Assembly: GCA_040357565.1 (NCBI GenBank)
Contig: JBDODJ010000030.1
Strand: one strand, 5' to 3'
DNA from: Cercozoa sp. M6MM
Lineage: Eukaryota > Endomyxa: Ascetosporea
DNA: 64,000 bases
This document shows, in pieces, positions 41,905 through 52,992 of this stretch (positions within the stretch are counted from its first letter, which is position 1; each line of letters starts with the position of its first letter). The translations under genes and the position numbers were made by a program. The notes beneath the pieces were generated by a model, which ran no database searches, had not been told where the DNA came from, and saw only the letters and a program-made list of their open reading frames with translations.

Positions 41905-44338
41905 TCAATTCGACGGCGGCAGTGGTCGCAGCAGCGGCGGCAGCGGGCGAGCCGGTAGTTCTCGGTCCGACCCGGAGTCCTCAGAGCCAGAGTCGGAGCT
42001 GGAGTTAGAGTCAGAGTCAGAGCTCAAGTCAGAGCCCAAGTCAGAGCCCAAGTCAGAGCCAGAGACATCGACATCATCGACAGGATCGTCGAGCTTGTGC
42101 CGCATGGCCTGCAGCAGGTCCACTCGGTCCGACGCGACCTCCGAGGCAGCGGCGGCCAGCTGCCACAGCGCGCGCGACGTCGGACACGCGCTGATGCCGC
42201 GCAGCAACGTGCGCATCGCCGTCGCGCCCGACTGCTGCTGCACCAGGCGCTTCCACTGCCGGGGGGGGGGGGGTAAGAGGGAGGGGATGCAGATGGGTAA
42301 GGTGGGGAGGGGGGGTAGGTACCAACGTAGCACACGACTGGAAACGCGGCTGCGCCAGTGCCAGCGACAGCGTCTCGGCGGCACGCGACGGCGCACGGTC
42401 CACCAGCGCCAGCACCGTCGCCGCCGTCGACTTGGCACACTGCGCCGACAGCAGCTTCCTCGCACGTCTATGTGGGGGAGGATAGGGGGGTAGGCTGGGG
42501 GGTAAAACACAACCAACCCATCCGCGCGGCCGATTTCGAGTTTGCGGTTGATGCCGCCGCCAGCGCGTCGCAGCAGCGCGGACTCGGCGGCGCCAGTGAC
42601 CACGTGCAGCAGTGGCACGTGCCACGGACACATGGTCACGGCCCAGTCGCAGAGTGCGCGCAGTGCGCCAGTCGACACGTGTCCACCGGGCAAGTGTGCA
42701 CTTGGCACGTGTGCACTGGGCATGTGTGCACTGGGCACGTGCGTCAGTGCCGTGGCCCACGTGACGGCGCGAGTGACACCGGCGCTCAGTTGCGCGCACG
42801 TGGCCGGCAGTCGACCGGCGGCCACACTGGCCTCGATCTTGCCGATCAGCCACTGCACTGGGTCGCGCACGTGCTCGTTCTGATCGCCCACACGGTCACC
42901 CACATGGTCACCCATGTGGTCACTCTGATCGCCCATGTGGTCACCCAGAAGCAGTCGCGCCGCAAAGGCCAGCAGTAGTCGCGCTAGCGACACTGACACT
43001 TCGTCGCACGGGAAGCGACTGGCGCCCACCTCGTCTGTCTCGGCAGGGGGTCAACAGGGGGGTAAACAGGGGGGTAAAGGGGGCGAAATCAGAGTCAAGA
43101 TCGGAGTGAAAGGGAGTGGGTAAAGAGGGGGGTAAAGAGGGGGGCAATGAGGGGGTAAAGAGGGGGGCAATGAGGGGGGTAAAGAGGGGGGTAAAGAGAC
43201 GGGTGTACCGCCACTACAAACGCCGACAGAAGGAACGCAAAATTCGGCGGCCGAAACTTCGAGCGATGCGACCGCGCGGACAAGTCGATCGACGTCGACC
43301 GGTGCCGACAGCCTTGTTCGACACAGTGCGTGGTGGCACAACTGCAGCACACTGGCCGCCGTCTCCTCGGTTTTAGCGCCCTCAGTTTTACCCCCCTCCG
43401 ACGACAGCAACGACTCCAGGTACACGTCCACCAGTGCCACCGCGCGCACCGGTGTCTACACAGGGGGGTAAAGGGGGGGTATGGGGGTATGGGGGTATGG
43501 GGGTATGGGGGTATAGGGGGTATGGGGGTATGGGGGTATGGGGTATAGGGGGGAGGGGTAAGGGTGGTACATGCGAGTCGACACAGCGCTGTCGCTGCAG
43601 CGACATTCGTTCGGCACTGGCGACGGTTTTGGTCAGTATGGCACGTGCCAACTGGAGCGACGACTGGCAGGTCGCAAAGGTGCGCCACACGGCGAACTCG
43701 GCCTGCTTAAGCGGCACGCGTTTCTTCGTCTCCAGCGACGGCTGCAGCAGCGACTTCAGCTGCGTCTGCGCCTCCTGTATTGGGGGGGGGGTAAGGGGTT
43801 ATGGGTCCCGGGCGCCGGGGGTAAGGGGATAGGGGGAAGGGGGTCCCAAGGGGCACGGGGGGGGGGGGGGGGTAGGGGGGGGGGGGTAAAGAGGGGCAGA
43901 GCACCGCGCGGACGCAGCGGCCGTGCAGTCGCAGAAATCGCAGATGCGCGCAGGAGAAACGCGCGTGCAGCGGCAGCAGCGTCGCGTCGATCCAGCGAAA
44001 CACACGTGACACCAGTCGCACATAGCGATCACTTTTCTGATCGGTCACATGCTCAGTCGGATGGTCATTCTGATCACTCTGATCGATCTGCTGATCATTC
44101 TGATCGATCAGATAGTCGATAGCACCGTCATCAGCGGCCTCAGTGTCGGTGGTGTCAACGCCGCCACTCACTGTGACGGTGTCGCTGGCCACCAGACCAC
44201 GTGGCACACCCAGTGCCACCAGGAACTCGCCCAGCAGCGCCACGCGTCCGCGCGGATGCGTCACCGGGAACACGTGCGCCGCCACTGCGCCGAACGGCAG
44301 CGCCGACCGCCGCCGACCCTCCTTCTGCTGCCTCTGGG
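41905..44338 (-). CDS. NRDE2-like nuclear RNA-processing protein (truncated by gap)
   Basis: NRDE2 proteins act with the nuclear exosome and RNA surveillance. The upstream exon has FPVTHPRGRVALLGEFLVAL plus GVPRGLVASDT, matching the LVEAFLQFLGVPSGF region of NRDE2. YVRLVSRVFRWIDATLLPLH follows. Later exons have ALRALCDWAVTMCPWHVPLL and LLRGISACPTSRALWQLAAA, HAT-type helices with the CPW motif. The C-terminus is acidic (repeated GSDLGSDL, SSSDSGSED) and ends LLRPLPPSN at 41905. Several coding stretches are short tandem repeats (HMGD/HVGD near 42880-42950; VPSAHMPSAH near 42690-42750; IDQNDQQIDQSDQ near 44060-44120). Introns are C-rich on the sense strand. The 5' part runs into the 100-N gap, so the start is missing. 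The assignment is moderately supported. Confidence 0.6.
43462..43560. repeat. GGGGGTAT array (intronic)
   Basis: About ten tandem GGGGGTAT units on the plus strand, so ATACCCCC on the sense strand of the NRDE2-like gene. They end close to a splice acceptor. Confidence 0.9.
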
Positions 44339-44438
44339 NNNNNNNNNNNNNNNNNNNNNNNNNNNNNNNNNNNNNNNNNNNNNNNNNNNNNNNNNNNNNN
44401 NNNNNNNNNNNNNNNNNNNNNNNNNNNNNNNNNNNNNN
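44339..44438. other. 100-N scaffold gap
   Basis: Exactly 100 N, a size commonly used for gaps of unknown length. It removes the 5' end of the minus-strand NRDE2-like gene and the N-terminal exons of the plus-strand lipase gene. Confidence 0.98.
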
Positions 44439-44528
44439 CCCCCTGTTTACCCCCCTGTTTACCCCCCGGTTTACCCCCCTGTTTACCCCCCCGGTTTACC
44501 CCCCTGTTTACCCCCCTGTTTACCCCGT
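44439..44528 (+). repeat. CCCCCCTGTTTA tandem array
   Basis: About seven units of TTTACCCCCCTG/CGG beside the N gap, in the intron before the first visible lipase exon. The array itself may have broken the assembly. Confidence 0.9.
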
Positions 44529-44548
44529 CCCCGGGCTGATGAGTGCAG

Positions 44549-45373
44549 ATGTCCGCGCGTGGGCGACCGTTTGTTCGCGTCGTTTTTCGACGAAGTGTTT
44601 CCGCGCGGAAGCTCGTTCCGTGTGGTGTACGGTCAGGACATAGTGACGGTACGTCCGCGCGGATGGTGTGATGCACAGGTTTGTTCATGTGCGTCTGTAG
44701 TCAATGCCCAAGTTGCTGCGGCACTACAAACACGTGTCGACAGAGGTGCTGCTACTGGACGCTCAGGTATCATCTGACTGAGGGACAGAGTGGGCACGTG
44801 CCCAGTGAGTGAGTGACTGGGTGGACACACGTGCCAACTCAGGGCACACTGGTGATGCGACCGTCGCCTCTGGAGAAGGCGCTGCTGCCGTCGCGACTGT
44901 CGTGGAGTGACCACCGACTCGGGTGCTACCTGGGCGCACTCGAGGCTGCCTGTAGGCTTTGCCTTTACCCCCCCCTCTAGTTTACCCCCTAGATGACCCC
45001 CCTCCCCAATTGACCCCCCTCCCCTCCCCGATGCAGGTCGACAGAGGAACCTCGCGGTGTGCAAGCACAACATTGAGCACCAGCGTCGTCGGCGATCGTC
45101 GCTGCACGAGGAGACTGAGAACGCAGCCTTAACGAAATCGAGCCAGGAGCCAGAGGAGGACCACGGCGTACTCTCAGAATCCGAGTCGGAACGGCCGCAT
45201 GGACGCTCCTGGCTCAGGTACATCTGTACTGCACACCTGTTATATTCAGGCTCATGTCTGTTGTGTGGAGGTTCCTCTCCTGGCAGAGACGCCACCAGCA
45301 GGCGCATATTGAGCTGCGCGAACTCTCCGACGCCGCCGACGTCAGCGACTCGGAGTCCTCGCCGCCTGTATAG
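44549..45373 (+). CDS. Class 3 (fungal-type) lipase, N-terminus lost in gap
   Basis: Alpha/beta-hydrolase triacylglycerol lipase or phospholipase type. The first visible exon completes the lipase_3 signature TFG-CPRVGDRLFASFFDE. RGSSFRVVYGQDIVT follows, whose Asp fits the catalytic triad. Then SMPKLLRHYKHVSTEVLLLD, LSWSDHRLGCYLGALEAA with the likely catalytic His, NLAVCKHNIEHQRRRRSSLH, an acidic linker (SESESERP) and a last exon, VVWRFLSWQRRHQQAHIELR, ending DSESSPPV at TAG 45371-45373. The GxSxG nucleophile exon should lie in or left of the N gap, so the gene cannot be called intact. The palindrome TCCGCGCGGA occurs twice here: in coding sequence (44600-44609) and in the intron starting GTACGT (44654-44663). 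Confidence 0.75.
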
Positions 45374-45706
45374 TCCCCAGTCTCAGTTCAACTTTATTTG
45401 CAAGGAAAAAGAGAAATGCAGACTCCGGGTTACTAAAGGCTGCGATCCTGACTAGCATCGTAGTAGTAACCCACCGCTGCTCATCATGCTATCGCGCTTG
45501 ACGAACAGTACTACCGATGACGGTACAGAGCAGGCTGGTCAGCCGCCGGAGTGCTGAGCGGGTTGCGATCAAAATTAAATAACAAGAGGTTCCGGGTTGG
45601 CGGAACCAATTTTTGGTGTGCCAATTATTGCCAATCCTGTGCAAGCAGTGCCTGTGCAGACATTGCAGAGTTCCTTTGACGTGAGTAGGTTTGCAGTTTT
45701 GCGAAC
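45374..45706. other. Intergenic
   Basis: No gene assigned. An open stretch (45597-45680, APIFG-like, with a splice donor GTGAGT) could be a 5' exon of the downstream gene that lacks an ATG. Confidence 0.35.
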
Positions 45707-47297
45707 ATGTCAAGCTGCGGTCTGTTGTCTCGTGTCCGGTCGCGTCAAGACGCGTTTGGCGAGACGCACACGCAGAACGAACCTCCTGCCAAGCAGGCCA
45801 AGGTTTCTTTTCACAAGGAGCCGAGCCGCTTCTGCTCCCGAGAGGTCTTGCCCGAGCGCCAGCGCCCAGCGTATCTGCTTTACACGCAAAGCAAGAGATC
45901 TGGGTACTGAATGACCCACATGTGACTGCTTTTGTTTTCGATTGACTCATGAGTCAGCTTTGTGTGCAGGCAACACCCCATCATCTCGAAACGAATGACC
46001 GAGATGGCCAAGCCGCCGACGAAAGGCGCTCGCTCCGTCGGTGAGTTACAGACCGATGCCATCGTGTTTGAGGGTTCCGGACCGGAGCCTCGTGCAAGCA
46101 GCCTGCTCGCCGGCTCCTTCTTCAAGCCGGCTGACGAGAAGGAACGTTCGGCCATCGCTCGGTCGAAGCAAATCAACTGGGTGATCGAGATCACGCAGAT
46201 CGGCTCTGTGTGCATACCGGGGTTTTCGCTGCTGACTTCGTGCGGCAGCAAGGTGTGTCCTTTGCTTCCGATGTGTTGTATGTTGTATGTTGCTTCTTTT
46301 GCAGTTGTTGCCTGTGCGTAGGATTTCCGCCGATCTGTGCAAGGCAATTCGAGTCGCAGCCGTGGTGCCGGCAAGAAGGAACAAGGCATCACTCGGCACC
46401 TGCACAAAGTCGGCGGTAGGTCGGTGCAGGTGTCGGAGTCGAGGCGCGAGTTCGAAGTGCGTCTCACCGAGGAAGAACGTGTCCGTCTCCAACTGCCGGA
46501 CTGCCTCGTCGGCACGCTCAGTGTCGATATTGTCACTCATGACGGCGGACGGCACATTCACGCTGAAGGAGAGTTCGGCGAGGCTGTGGCACTGCACAGG
46601 GTACGTTTGCTCTGTCTCTCTACTTGCCGACACAGCATTTTGTATGTGTGTGCAGAACGACTGCGGCCAACTCTCCTATAAAAACGAGTTTCGTTTCTTT
46701 TTTGAGCGTGCGAAGAGCCTGCCGGGACATGTGCGACTGCACGTGCAGCTTCCCGACTCAAGTGGCGGGAAGTTCTTGCTGCCGCTGCTATCAAATTCGT
46801 CGTCTGGTGCTTCGGCTGTGTCGGGTACTCGGACGCCCGATGTGACGCCCACTCAGCAGTTGGGTAGTCCCTCTATGTGTCTCTGTGTCTCTGTGTCTGT
46901 GTCTGTGTGTACACTTGTGTACACTTGTGTCTCTGGACAGACTTCGTGCCTCACCAGATGCCGAGCTACCTTGAGGACCTGGTAGGCCGGATGCTGGCTC
47001 TCGCGAAGTTTCAGGATTGAGTCAGTGTTGTTGTAGGTGCCAGCAGTGTCGTCGCTTCCGCCCCTAACACTGTCGACTGCTGATGTTACGCAGTCGACTG
47101 GTGGTGTGTCCAACTGCTCACCGTTCCCTGCGTCGCCGTTCCCTCAGGAGTCTTTGCAGAGTCCGGTGGGTCCCAGCAGTGCCAACATGCCGTCGTTCGG
47201 CGTGTTTCCAGACTTTAAGCCAACCAGCGACGTCTGCAAATTGTTAGACCCGTTCGACCCGTTCGGTAGGTGCCTCTTCAGGAGACCTTATTGCTGA
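45707..47297 (+). CDS. Unrecognised multi-exon protein
   Basis: ATG 45707 opens MSSCGLLSRVRSRQDAFG, then FHKEPSRFCSREVLPERQRP and AYLLYTQSKRSG. The second exon has QHPIISKRMTEMAKPPTKG, DAIVFEGSGPEPRASSLLAG and INWVIEITQIGSVCIPGF. The third has KEQGITRHLHKVGGRSVQV, REFEVRLTEEERVRLQLP and TLSVDIVTHDGGRHIHAEGE. The fourth has GQLSYKNEFRFFFERAKSLP and HVRLHVQLPDSSGGKFLLPL. The fifth has DFVPHQMPSYLEDL. The tail, PAVSSLPPLTL...FPDFKPTSDVCKLLDPFDPF, is Ser/Pro-rich and ends at TGA 47295-47297. If the intron at about 46979 is not used, the gene stops at 47020. The central exons look beta-rich and could be a nuclear beta-sandwich regulator, but no family is recognised. Confidence 0.5.
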
Positions 47298-47792
47298 GAT
47301 GTAGATGAATTTGGATCCTTGTGAGCAGACTTCTCGTACTTGGACAGCTTGTCATCCGACAATACCTTCGACGGCAGCTTGAGCACCACGGAACGCACCT
47401 GGCGAGACTTTTTTGTAAACAGGGCAAGCTGCGCAGAAATCAGAAAGATATCCGACAACAAAGATCTTCCTCTAGGTACACCTTGTCTTGACTCTGAGTG
47501 TCTTGTCTTGACTCTGAGTGTCTTGTCTTGACTCTGAGTGTGTCTTTTACTCGTGCGTGCGCAGACCTGTCGGACGCACCTTCTGACTTCTTTTAGGCTT
47601 GCAATAGCAAACACACACGACAGCAGCAGCAACACACCCCGCAGCAACAGTATCAGCAACACAGCAGCAGCAACCATTGACCCGAGAACTCACTACCAGC
47701 GACATTGCGGAATCCGCGAAGCGTGTCTCGTCGACAGAAATCCTGCCCACTACGTGCACCAACAGCTCGTCCTCACTGCCCAGTCCCCGCAT
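47288..47792 (-). CDS. Small basic protein, unrecognised
   Basis: Exon 1 encodes MRGLGSEDELLVHVVGRISV plus DETRFADSA. The middle exon gives KEVRRCVRQ. The last exon gives LALFTKKSRQVRSVVLKLPS and KVLSDDKLSKYEKSAHKDPN, ending SSTSQQ with a stop at 47288. About 90 residues, Lys/Arg-rich, no signal peptide in this reading. An alternative ATG inside the first intron would create a hydrophobic leader, but that sequence looks like intron. The exon 1 donor is not settled. The second intron holds three copies of a 20-bp repeat. The 3' ends of this gene and the plus-strand gene overlap by about 10 bp if both stops are right. Confidence 0.45.
47484..47540. repeat. 20-bp intronic tandem repeat
   Basis: Three copies of TCTTGTCTTGACTCTGAGTG (the first partial) in an intron of the small minus-strand gene. 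Confidence 0.85.
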
Positions 47793-48182
47793 TCCTCCCG
47801 GGCTGAGTACAGTCAGCGTCCACGTTGTGCACGAGTGCCAGGCATTCCTCGCCGCGACCTTCCGACGTCTTCTCCAATGCGCTCGTTTGACCCTTCTCTC
47901 GCCGAGTTGCTCATGACTCCACGTCTGAACTCGTTGCGTTGCTTTATGCTTGCGTCGTTTACGTTAATTTATTGTCTTAACATTGTTACAGCATGAACTA
48001 CTTTAGTCAGGACAAAGAACATCCGTACGTTAGTTTTTTTGTATCACTCGACTTTAAAAGTACCCTCAATTGATTTACCAAGGCATGATCCGATCCTTAA
48101 CTGAGAGGGCTGCGGCAACAACATTGCTTTGTTTATTGTACGTTTACCCACATTCGAATTGCGATTGCTCAAGCAAGCTCGA
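47793..48182. other. Intergenic or extra exon
   Basis: An open stretch at about 47850-47930 on the plus strand (SSPMRSFDPSLAELLMTPR) looks coding and might be a 3' exon of the gene at 45707. If so, the small minus-strand gene would lie inside one of its introns. Confidence 0.3.
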
Positions 48183-50384
48183 CTAGTCCACGACTGCTGT
48201 ATGTTGTTGTTGTTGCTGTTGCTGGGCGAGTCGCGACTGCAGTGTCGTCCAGCACACGGCGCGCGCGTCCATACCGACGTGCTGCGACAGTTGCGAGCAC
48301 ATGCCGAGTGTTTGTGCCCACACCTGCGGGTCCTGCAGGTAACAGAAGGAACAACATCGGGCAAAGACAAAGGCAAGCGTGTGTTGTCGGTGTACGTGGG
48401 GCAGTGTCGCCAGCCAGCGCGACACGGAGCGACTGATGCTCATAAAGAAGGTGCGCGGAATCGCCAGTCGTGCTTCCTCTGTCAAGCGTTGAAGCAGAAC
48501 TAGAAAGAAGGTAAAGTGCGCGTTGGTTGTACCAGTGACAGCGATGTGAAACGTCTGATTCAGCACGGCAACAAACGTTGCGACATGGCGCGGTTCCACT
48601 GTGCTCCCTAGAATAAACTCAACTCCACCTAGAATAAAATGCAGTCACACTCAACTCCCATCCTATTTACGCCCTTAGACACGTAGAGAAACTACGTATG
48701 TGTAAAAGTACCCTGTTTACAAGTAACACAGGCTCGCAACAACTTCGCGCACTCGGCGTCGGTGCACATGAACAGGGTGTCTTGCAACAAGGCACGAACC
48801 ATGTCTGTCGTTTTCTGTGCCAGAGTTTCTCTACACAGACCGAAATTTCAGGCAATTAAAAAGCACAGACATAACTTTACCTTTCAGTGGTCAATGGAAG
48901 GAAGCAAGAGAGTGAAGCAAGCTGGCCCTGTGCTGCGCGTCGAAACGCCTGAACTGTTTCATTGTTCGCAGCAACTAAAGTAGCTTCTGATTCTTCAGCT
49001 GTTTTCGTGTGCTTTCGCAACAGCGCGCGCACTGCGAGCGCCAGTTCGACCGTTTTCGGGGTCAGCAGACGCCTTCGCTGCCACTCGACGCACCTGCCAA
49101 GTCAACGAGAATGATGCAAAAAAGCAAGTCCAACCAACAGTACAACCAACAACTTCAGTACCTTGTCAAAAAGTGAGTTACGACTTGGCGTCGTTGTGCA
49201 CTTTCGGCACCTGCAAAAGCGAAAGTGTCGAGACAACGGCAGTCACAAACGAAGAAGAAAAGGATACCGTAGAAAGTATCATTCAGTGCTTTCGGCGACA
49301 GAGAGGTCAGCAGTACCTTGAGCGACCGCAGGATGCGTCGCGTCAGTTGAATGCGGTGGAAGCGAGTGACCGAAGTGCCGTCTTGCAGTGCCACTCGCCT
49401 CCTTTTGTTCGGCGTGTCCACCTCGACTGGTCTGCAAACATCACTTGCCACTCGCGGCAAAAAGTACACACACACAAGTGACTGAGACAAGTGAAATACT
49501 CAAACGCCGAAAGTTTCGCACATCTCGACACAAGCACGACATCAACGAATTCAGTGGCATCGACGTGATCGCTGCCGCGGCTCTTTTGTGCCTTTTTCTT
49601 GTGCGGAAACATCGTCTCTACCATGGCACGAAAGCCGTCCTCCTCGTCCTCCTCTTCGTCTTGCGAGTCATAGCCTTCAACTTCGATATCGGTTGGTGTC
49701 TGGTCCAGCAGCTGACTCAACAGGCGGCACAGCAGCGAAGACTCGCCGCCCAGTTTGCTCACGCACAGTGGTTTCATCTTCAGCAGCACTCGCATCTAAA
49801 CACACACAACACAAAGACACATGCACTGACAGTGCTTTTTGAGAATGAACGCTACAAGAATGCGTCCGCGCGGAGCACTCAGCAGAGCGTCACACAGCAC
49901 GCGCTGCAGCAGCATCTCTGGGTACAGCAGCGCAATGCGCGACATCTTGCTCAAAGCATCGGCATCGAAATCCGACGTTCTCACCTGTATTGAAATAGCC
50001 ATAATGAAAGCAAGTGAAGCCAGGCAAGTGAAAGCAAGCAAAGGCAAGTGGAAGAAAAACGTGCAATACCGTAGAGTTCAATACTGCGGTCAGAACGGAC
50101 ATTGCAAACTCCTCCGAACTCAGGTCGTCATTCTGCGCTTGTGCATCGCTGTCTTCTTGCTTCTTCGTGATTCTGTGCTCCTGTCGCCAGTATGCGTCTC
50201 TGATATCGGCCTTCACTCTGGCCGGCAGCAAGTCGTACAGGCGCAGCACCTACAGCAAGCAGAGTCCAAGGGCCAATCCTGCAGGGTAACATTTGAATAC
50301 CCGGGCGAATCTGTCTCGGAAATCGGCATCTGAGAGCGCGAGCACTCCAAGTTCACTATTAACGATGTCGCTAGGCCTCGACAT
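48183..50384 (-). CDS. Helical-repeat protein, unrecognised
   Basis: Starts MSRPSDIVNSELGVLALSDA, then VLRLYDLLPARVKADIRDAY and SEEFAMSVLTAVLNS. Next come SKMSRIALLYPEMLLQRVLC, LLKMKPLCVSKLGGESSLLC, an acidic loop (GYDSQDEEEDEEDG), a Lys-rich piece (MFPHKKKAQK), TRFHRIQLTRRILRSLK, CVEWQRRRLLTPKTVELALA, NNETVQAFRRAAQGQLASLS, KTTDMVRALLQDTLFMCTDA, HVATFVAVLNQTFHIAVTGT and RTFFMSISRSVSRWLATLPH. It ends in a glutamine run before AVVD at 48183. Paired amphipathic helices throughout suggest a HEAT/ARM-type solenoid of about 650 residues. The acidic loop and Lys-rich patch would fit a nuclear protein. No family assigned. Confidence 0.5.
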
Positions 50385-50514
50385 TGCTATGAAAATGACC
50401 ACGACGGGATTGTTTTTCTTTTATCTTTTCTAGCCTCAGCGGGAGAATCCTTACTAGTTTAAACAAGTGCTTTACGCTGACAGACACTCAGAATTGAGTG
50501 CAAAAAAGTGTCTA

Positions 50515-52019
50515 ATGCCTCGTCGTCAACGAGCCAAATTCACCGATTCGTATGTTGTTTTCAGGTGCTTTTTTGCACAACAGGTCTGACGTGTTGCCTG
50601 TCTTTCAGTCTGCACGAGTTCGGAAAGATTCCAGTCGTGCCAATCACCAGAGTATAGTGGTTGTTTGTTTGCGTTCTGTCGTGGTATCGGGATGCCTGTG
50701 CAGGAGTCAGTAGTTGGTGGCTGGACCAAGTTTCTCGAGGATTCGCAGAAGCAACTCGGTTCGGATTGGCGAACAAACGTCGGCGTGGTAACCTTTCCTT
50801 TTTTCTGCGATGCTTTGCGCTTTTTTTAAAACCTTCATTTATGTGGCACAGTTCGCCGGTCGCTTGCCGCGAGGACAAAGCTGGGCGTCATTTTGGAACC
50901 AAGAGCGCATCTTCGCCGAGCACTACCTCGATCAAGTGCGATGCGCGTACTCTTCTTTCTGCGATACTTTCTGCTTTTTGCTTTCGTATATAGAACATGT
51001 ATGTCTGTATATATATAGAGGTAGATTTATATATATATATATAATATAGATGTATGTATACAGCGAGGTGCGCGTGATGGTTCTCGGGAAAATAATGGGC
51101 GAGCTGCAGATGTGCCAAATTGTTTCTTCCTTCTTGTGTGTGTGTGTGTGTGCCAAAAAAAGAGAGAGAGAGAGTGTGCTGTTGTGAAGTGATGTGGCGC
51201 CTTTCTACGACGTTCCCAGTGCGAAGACGCATCAGAACCTGTCGTTGGATGTATTGGGACTGACCAACTCGATCTCACTTCGCGACTTCGTGGAGATTGC
51301 GCGTGACATTGATGCCAGTCCCGAGTTGCAGACACAAGAGGTGCCACAGCTTATGTTATTGCCTGTGTGTGTGTATGCTATTGCTTGTGTTCGTGTGTTG
51401 CTAGGACGAAGTTAAGCACCGCGAAAACTTGTACTGGCTGCGCGTGCAGCGAGCTGTATCTCCTTTTCCTCTTCTAGCTGTTTGTGCTTTTCGGTGTGTA
51501 AAATTCGTGTGTTTGGAGCAGTTGAAGAAGCGAGCGAGCACGTCAGTTCCACTCATGGTTTCGAAACGACTGAGCGAACGCGACGAAATTCTGAGTGATG
51601 GTCAGTTTTTGTTTTTGCCTGTTGACCAAACTAACTGAACTGATTGGACTGACTGGGCTGATTGACTGGCTGTTGATCGATTTGATCGGGAGTAGATGAC
51701 GACATGGACTTGCTTGTGATGCTGCGCAATCGGAGTCGAAAGAGACGACGCGTGCTGAGCAAGAACGACGTCGCTGATGCGGATGAAATGTCAGCGGCGG
51801 CATCGACGGCGATCGAAACTTCGTGCACGGACTCGTCGGATGAGTCCTCCTCCGACTGGGACACTTCTTCTGATGGTACACTCGGGATTTGCTGTGCCTT
51901 TGATTTCTTTGTTTCTCTTGTTACCTTGCTTCTGCCAGAGGAGGAAAACGAAGTGACGAGTGTGCTGAATGACTGCATTCGAAATGCCGTCCTGAGGTAG
52001 ATGATTCCTTAGCTTCTCC

Positions 52020-52068
<49 letters not shown>

Positions 52069-52078
52069 NNNNNNNNNN

Positions 52079-52132
<54 letters not shown>

Positions 52133-52711
52133 CGCACACACGCACACAGCTAAGTTTTCTCGGTGTGTTTTGTAGAACAGAACGACGCGAGAAGTTCGAC
52201 TTTTCGCCAATGTCGAATCAGTGTAAAACTGGCTGCTGGGAGCATGGTTTTTAGCAACTGAAACAAAAGGTATAAGCAGGTTTGTACGCCATCTGCACCG
52301 ACGGCCGGACACTCTTCGAAACACAGAACGGCCGGCACTCGCCGTTCGCGTGTCCGCGACTTGACACGTTGCTGTCTCACGGCTTTCTAACACTGCTATT
52401 TTTTGGATTGTTCTGACTGTGTTGTGTTGTTGTGTACAGAAAGCAAATGCTAGGTCAGGCCGTGCTTCCGGGCATCACAACTTGTATACTTCTCTTTTTA
52501 TTTATCTATGCATGTACGTGCACTGTTGTGATGTTGCTGCAGCCTTCTTGTACTACGGCAGCTACGGAAGCAGTTTCCAGTGGCACCTCGAGGTATACAA
52601 CGTGACACAATCGTTGAGTTAAAACTACCTCATGCGGTCATGGTCAGGACTGCGACTTCTTCTCGGTCAACTTTCTGCACGCTGGTCGACCCAAGGTAGT
52701 CAAAGCAATTG

Positions 52712-52764
<53 letters not shown>

Positions 52765-52945
52765 GGTTACAAGGACGATGTAAACGCTCTAGGTCTGGTA
52801 CACGGTGGCTCCGAAACACCGGCGTCGGTTCGAACTGCTGGTGCGCAAGATGTTTCGCAACGCCACACGTTCGTGTCCGCGTCCGATGGCGCACAAGACC
52901 ATTGTACACTGACTTGTGTATATGTGTGTATGCGTGTGTGTGTGT

Positions 52946-52992
<47 letters not shown>

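Noticed and set aside
1177-44528. TTTACCCCC arrays as interstitial telomeres
   Set aside because: Units vary in length and sequence, lie inside introns, and mostly follow the sense strand of the host gene. This fits intronic pyrimidine tracts better than telomere insertions.
47560-47677. Signal peptide (MVAAAVLLILLLRGVLLLL) in the small minus-strand gene
   Set aside because: It derives from a GCTGCTGTT-rich stretch that lies between a donor and an acceptor, so it is most likely intron sequence.
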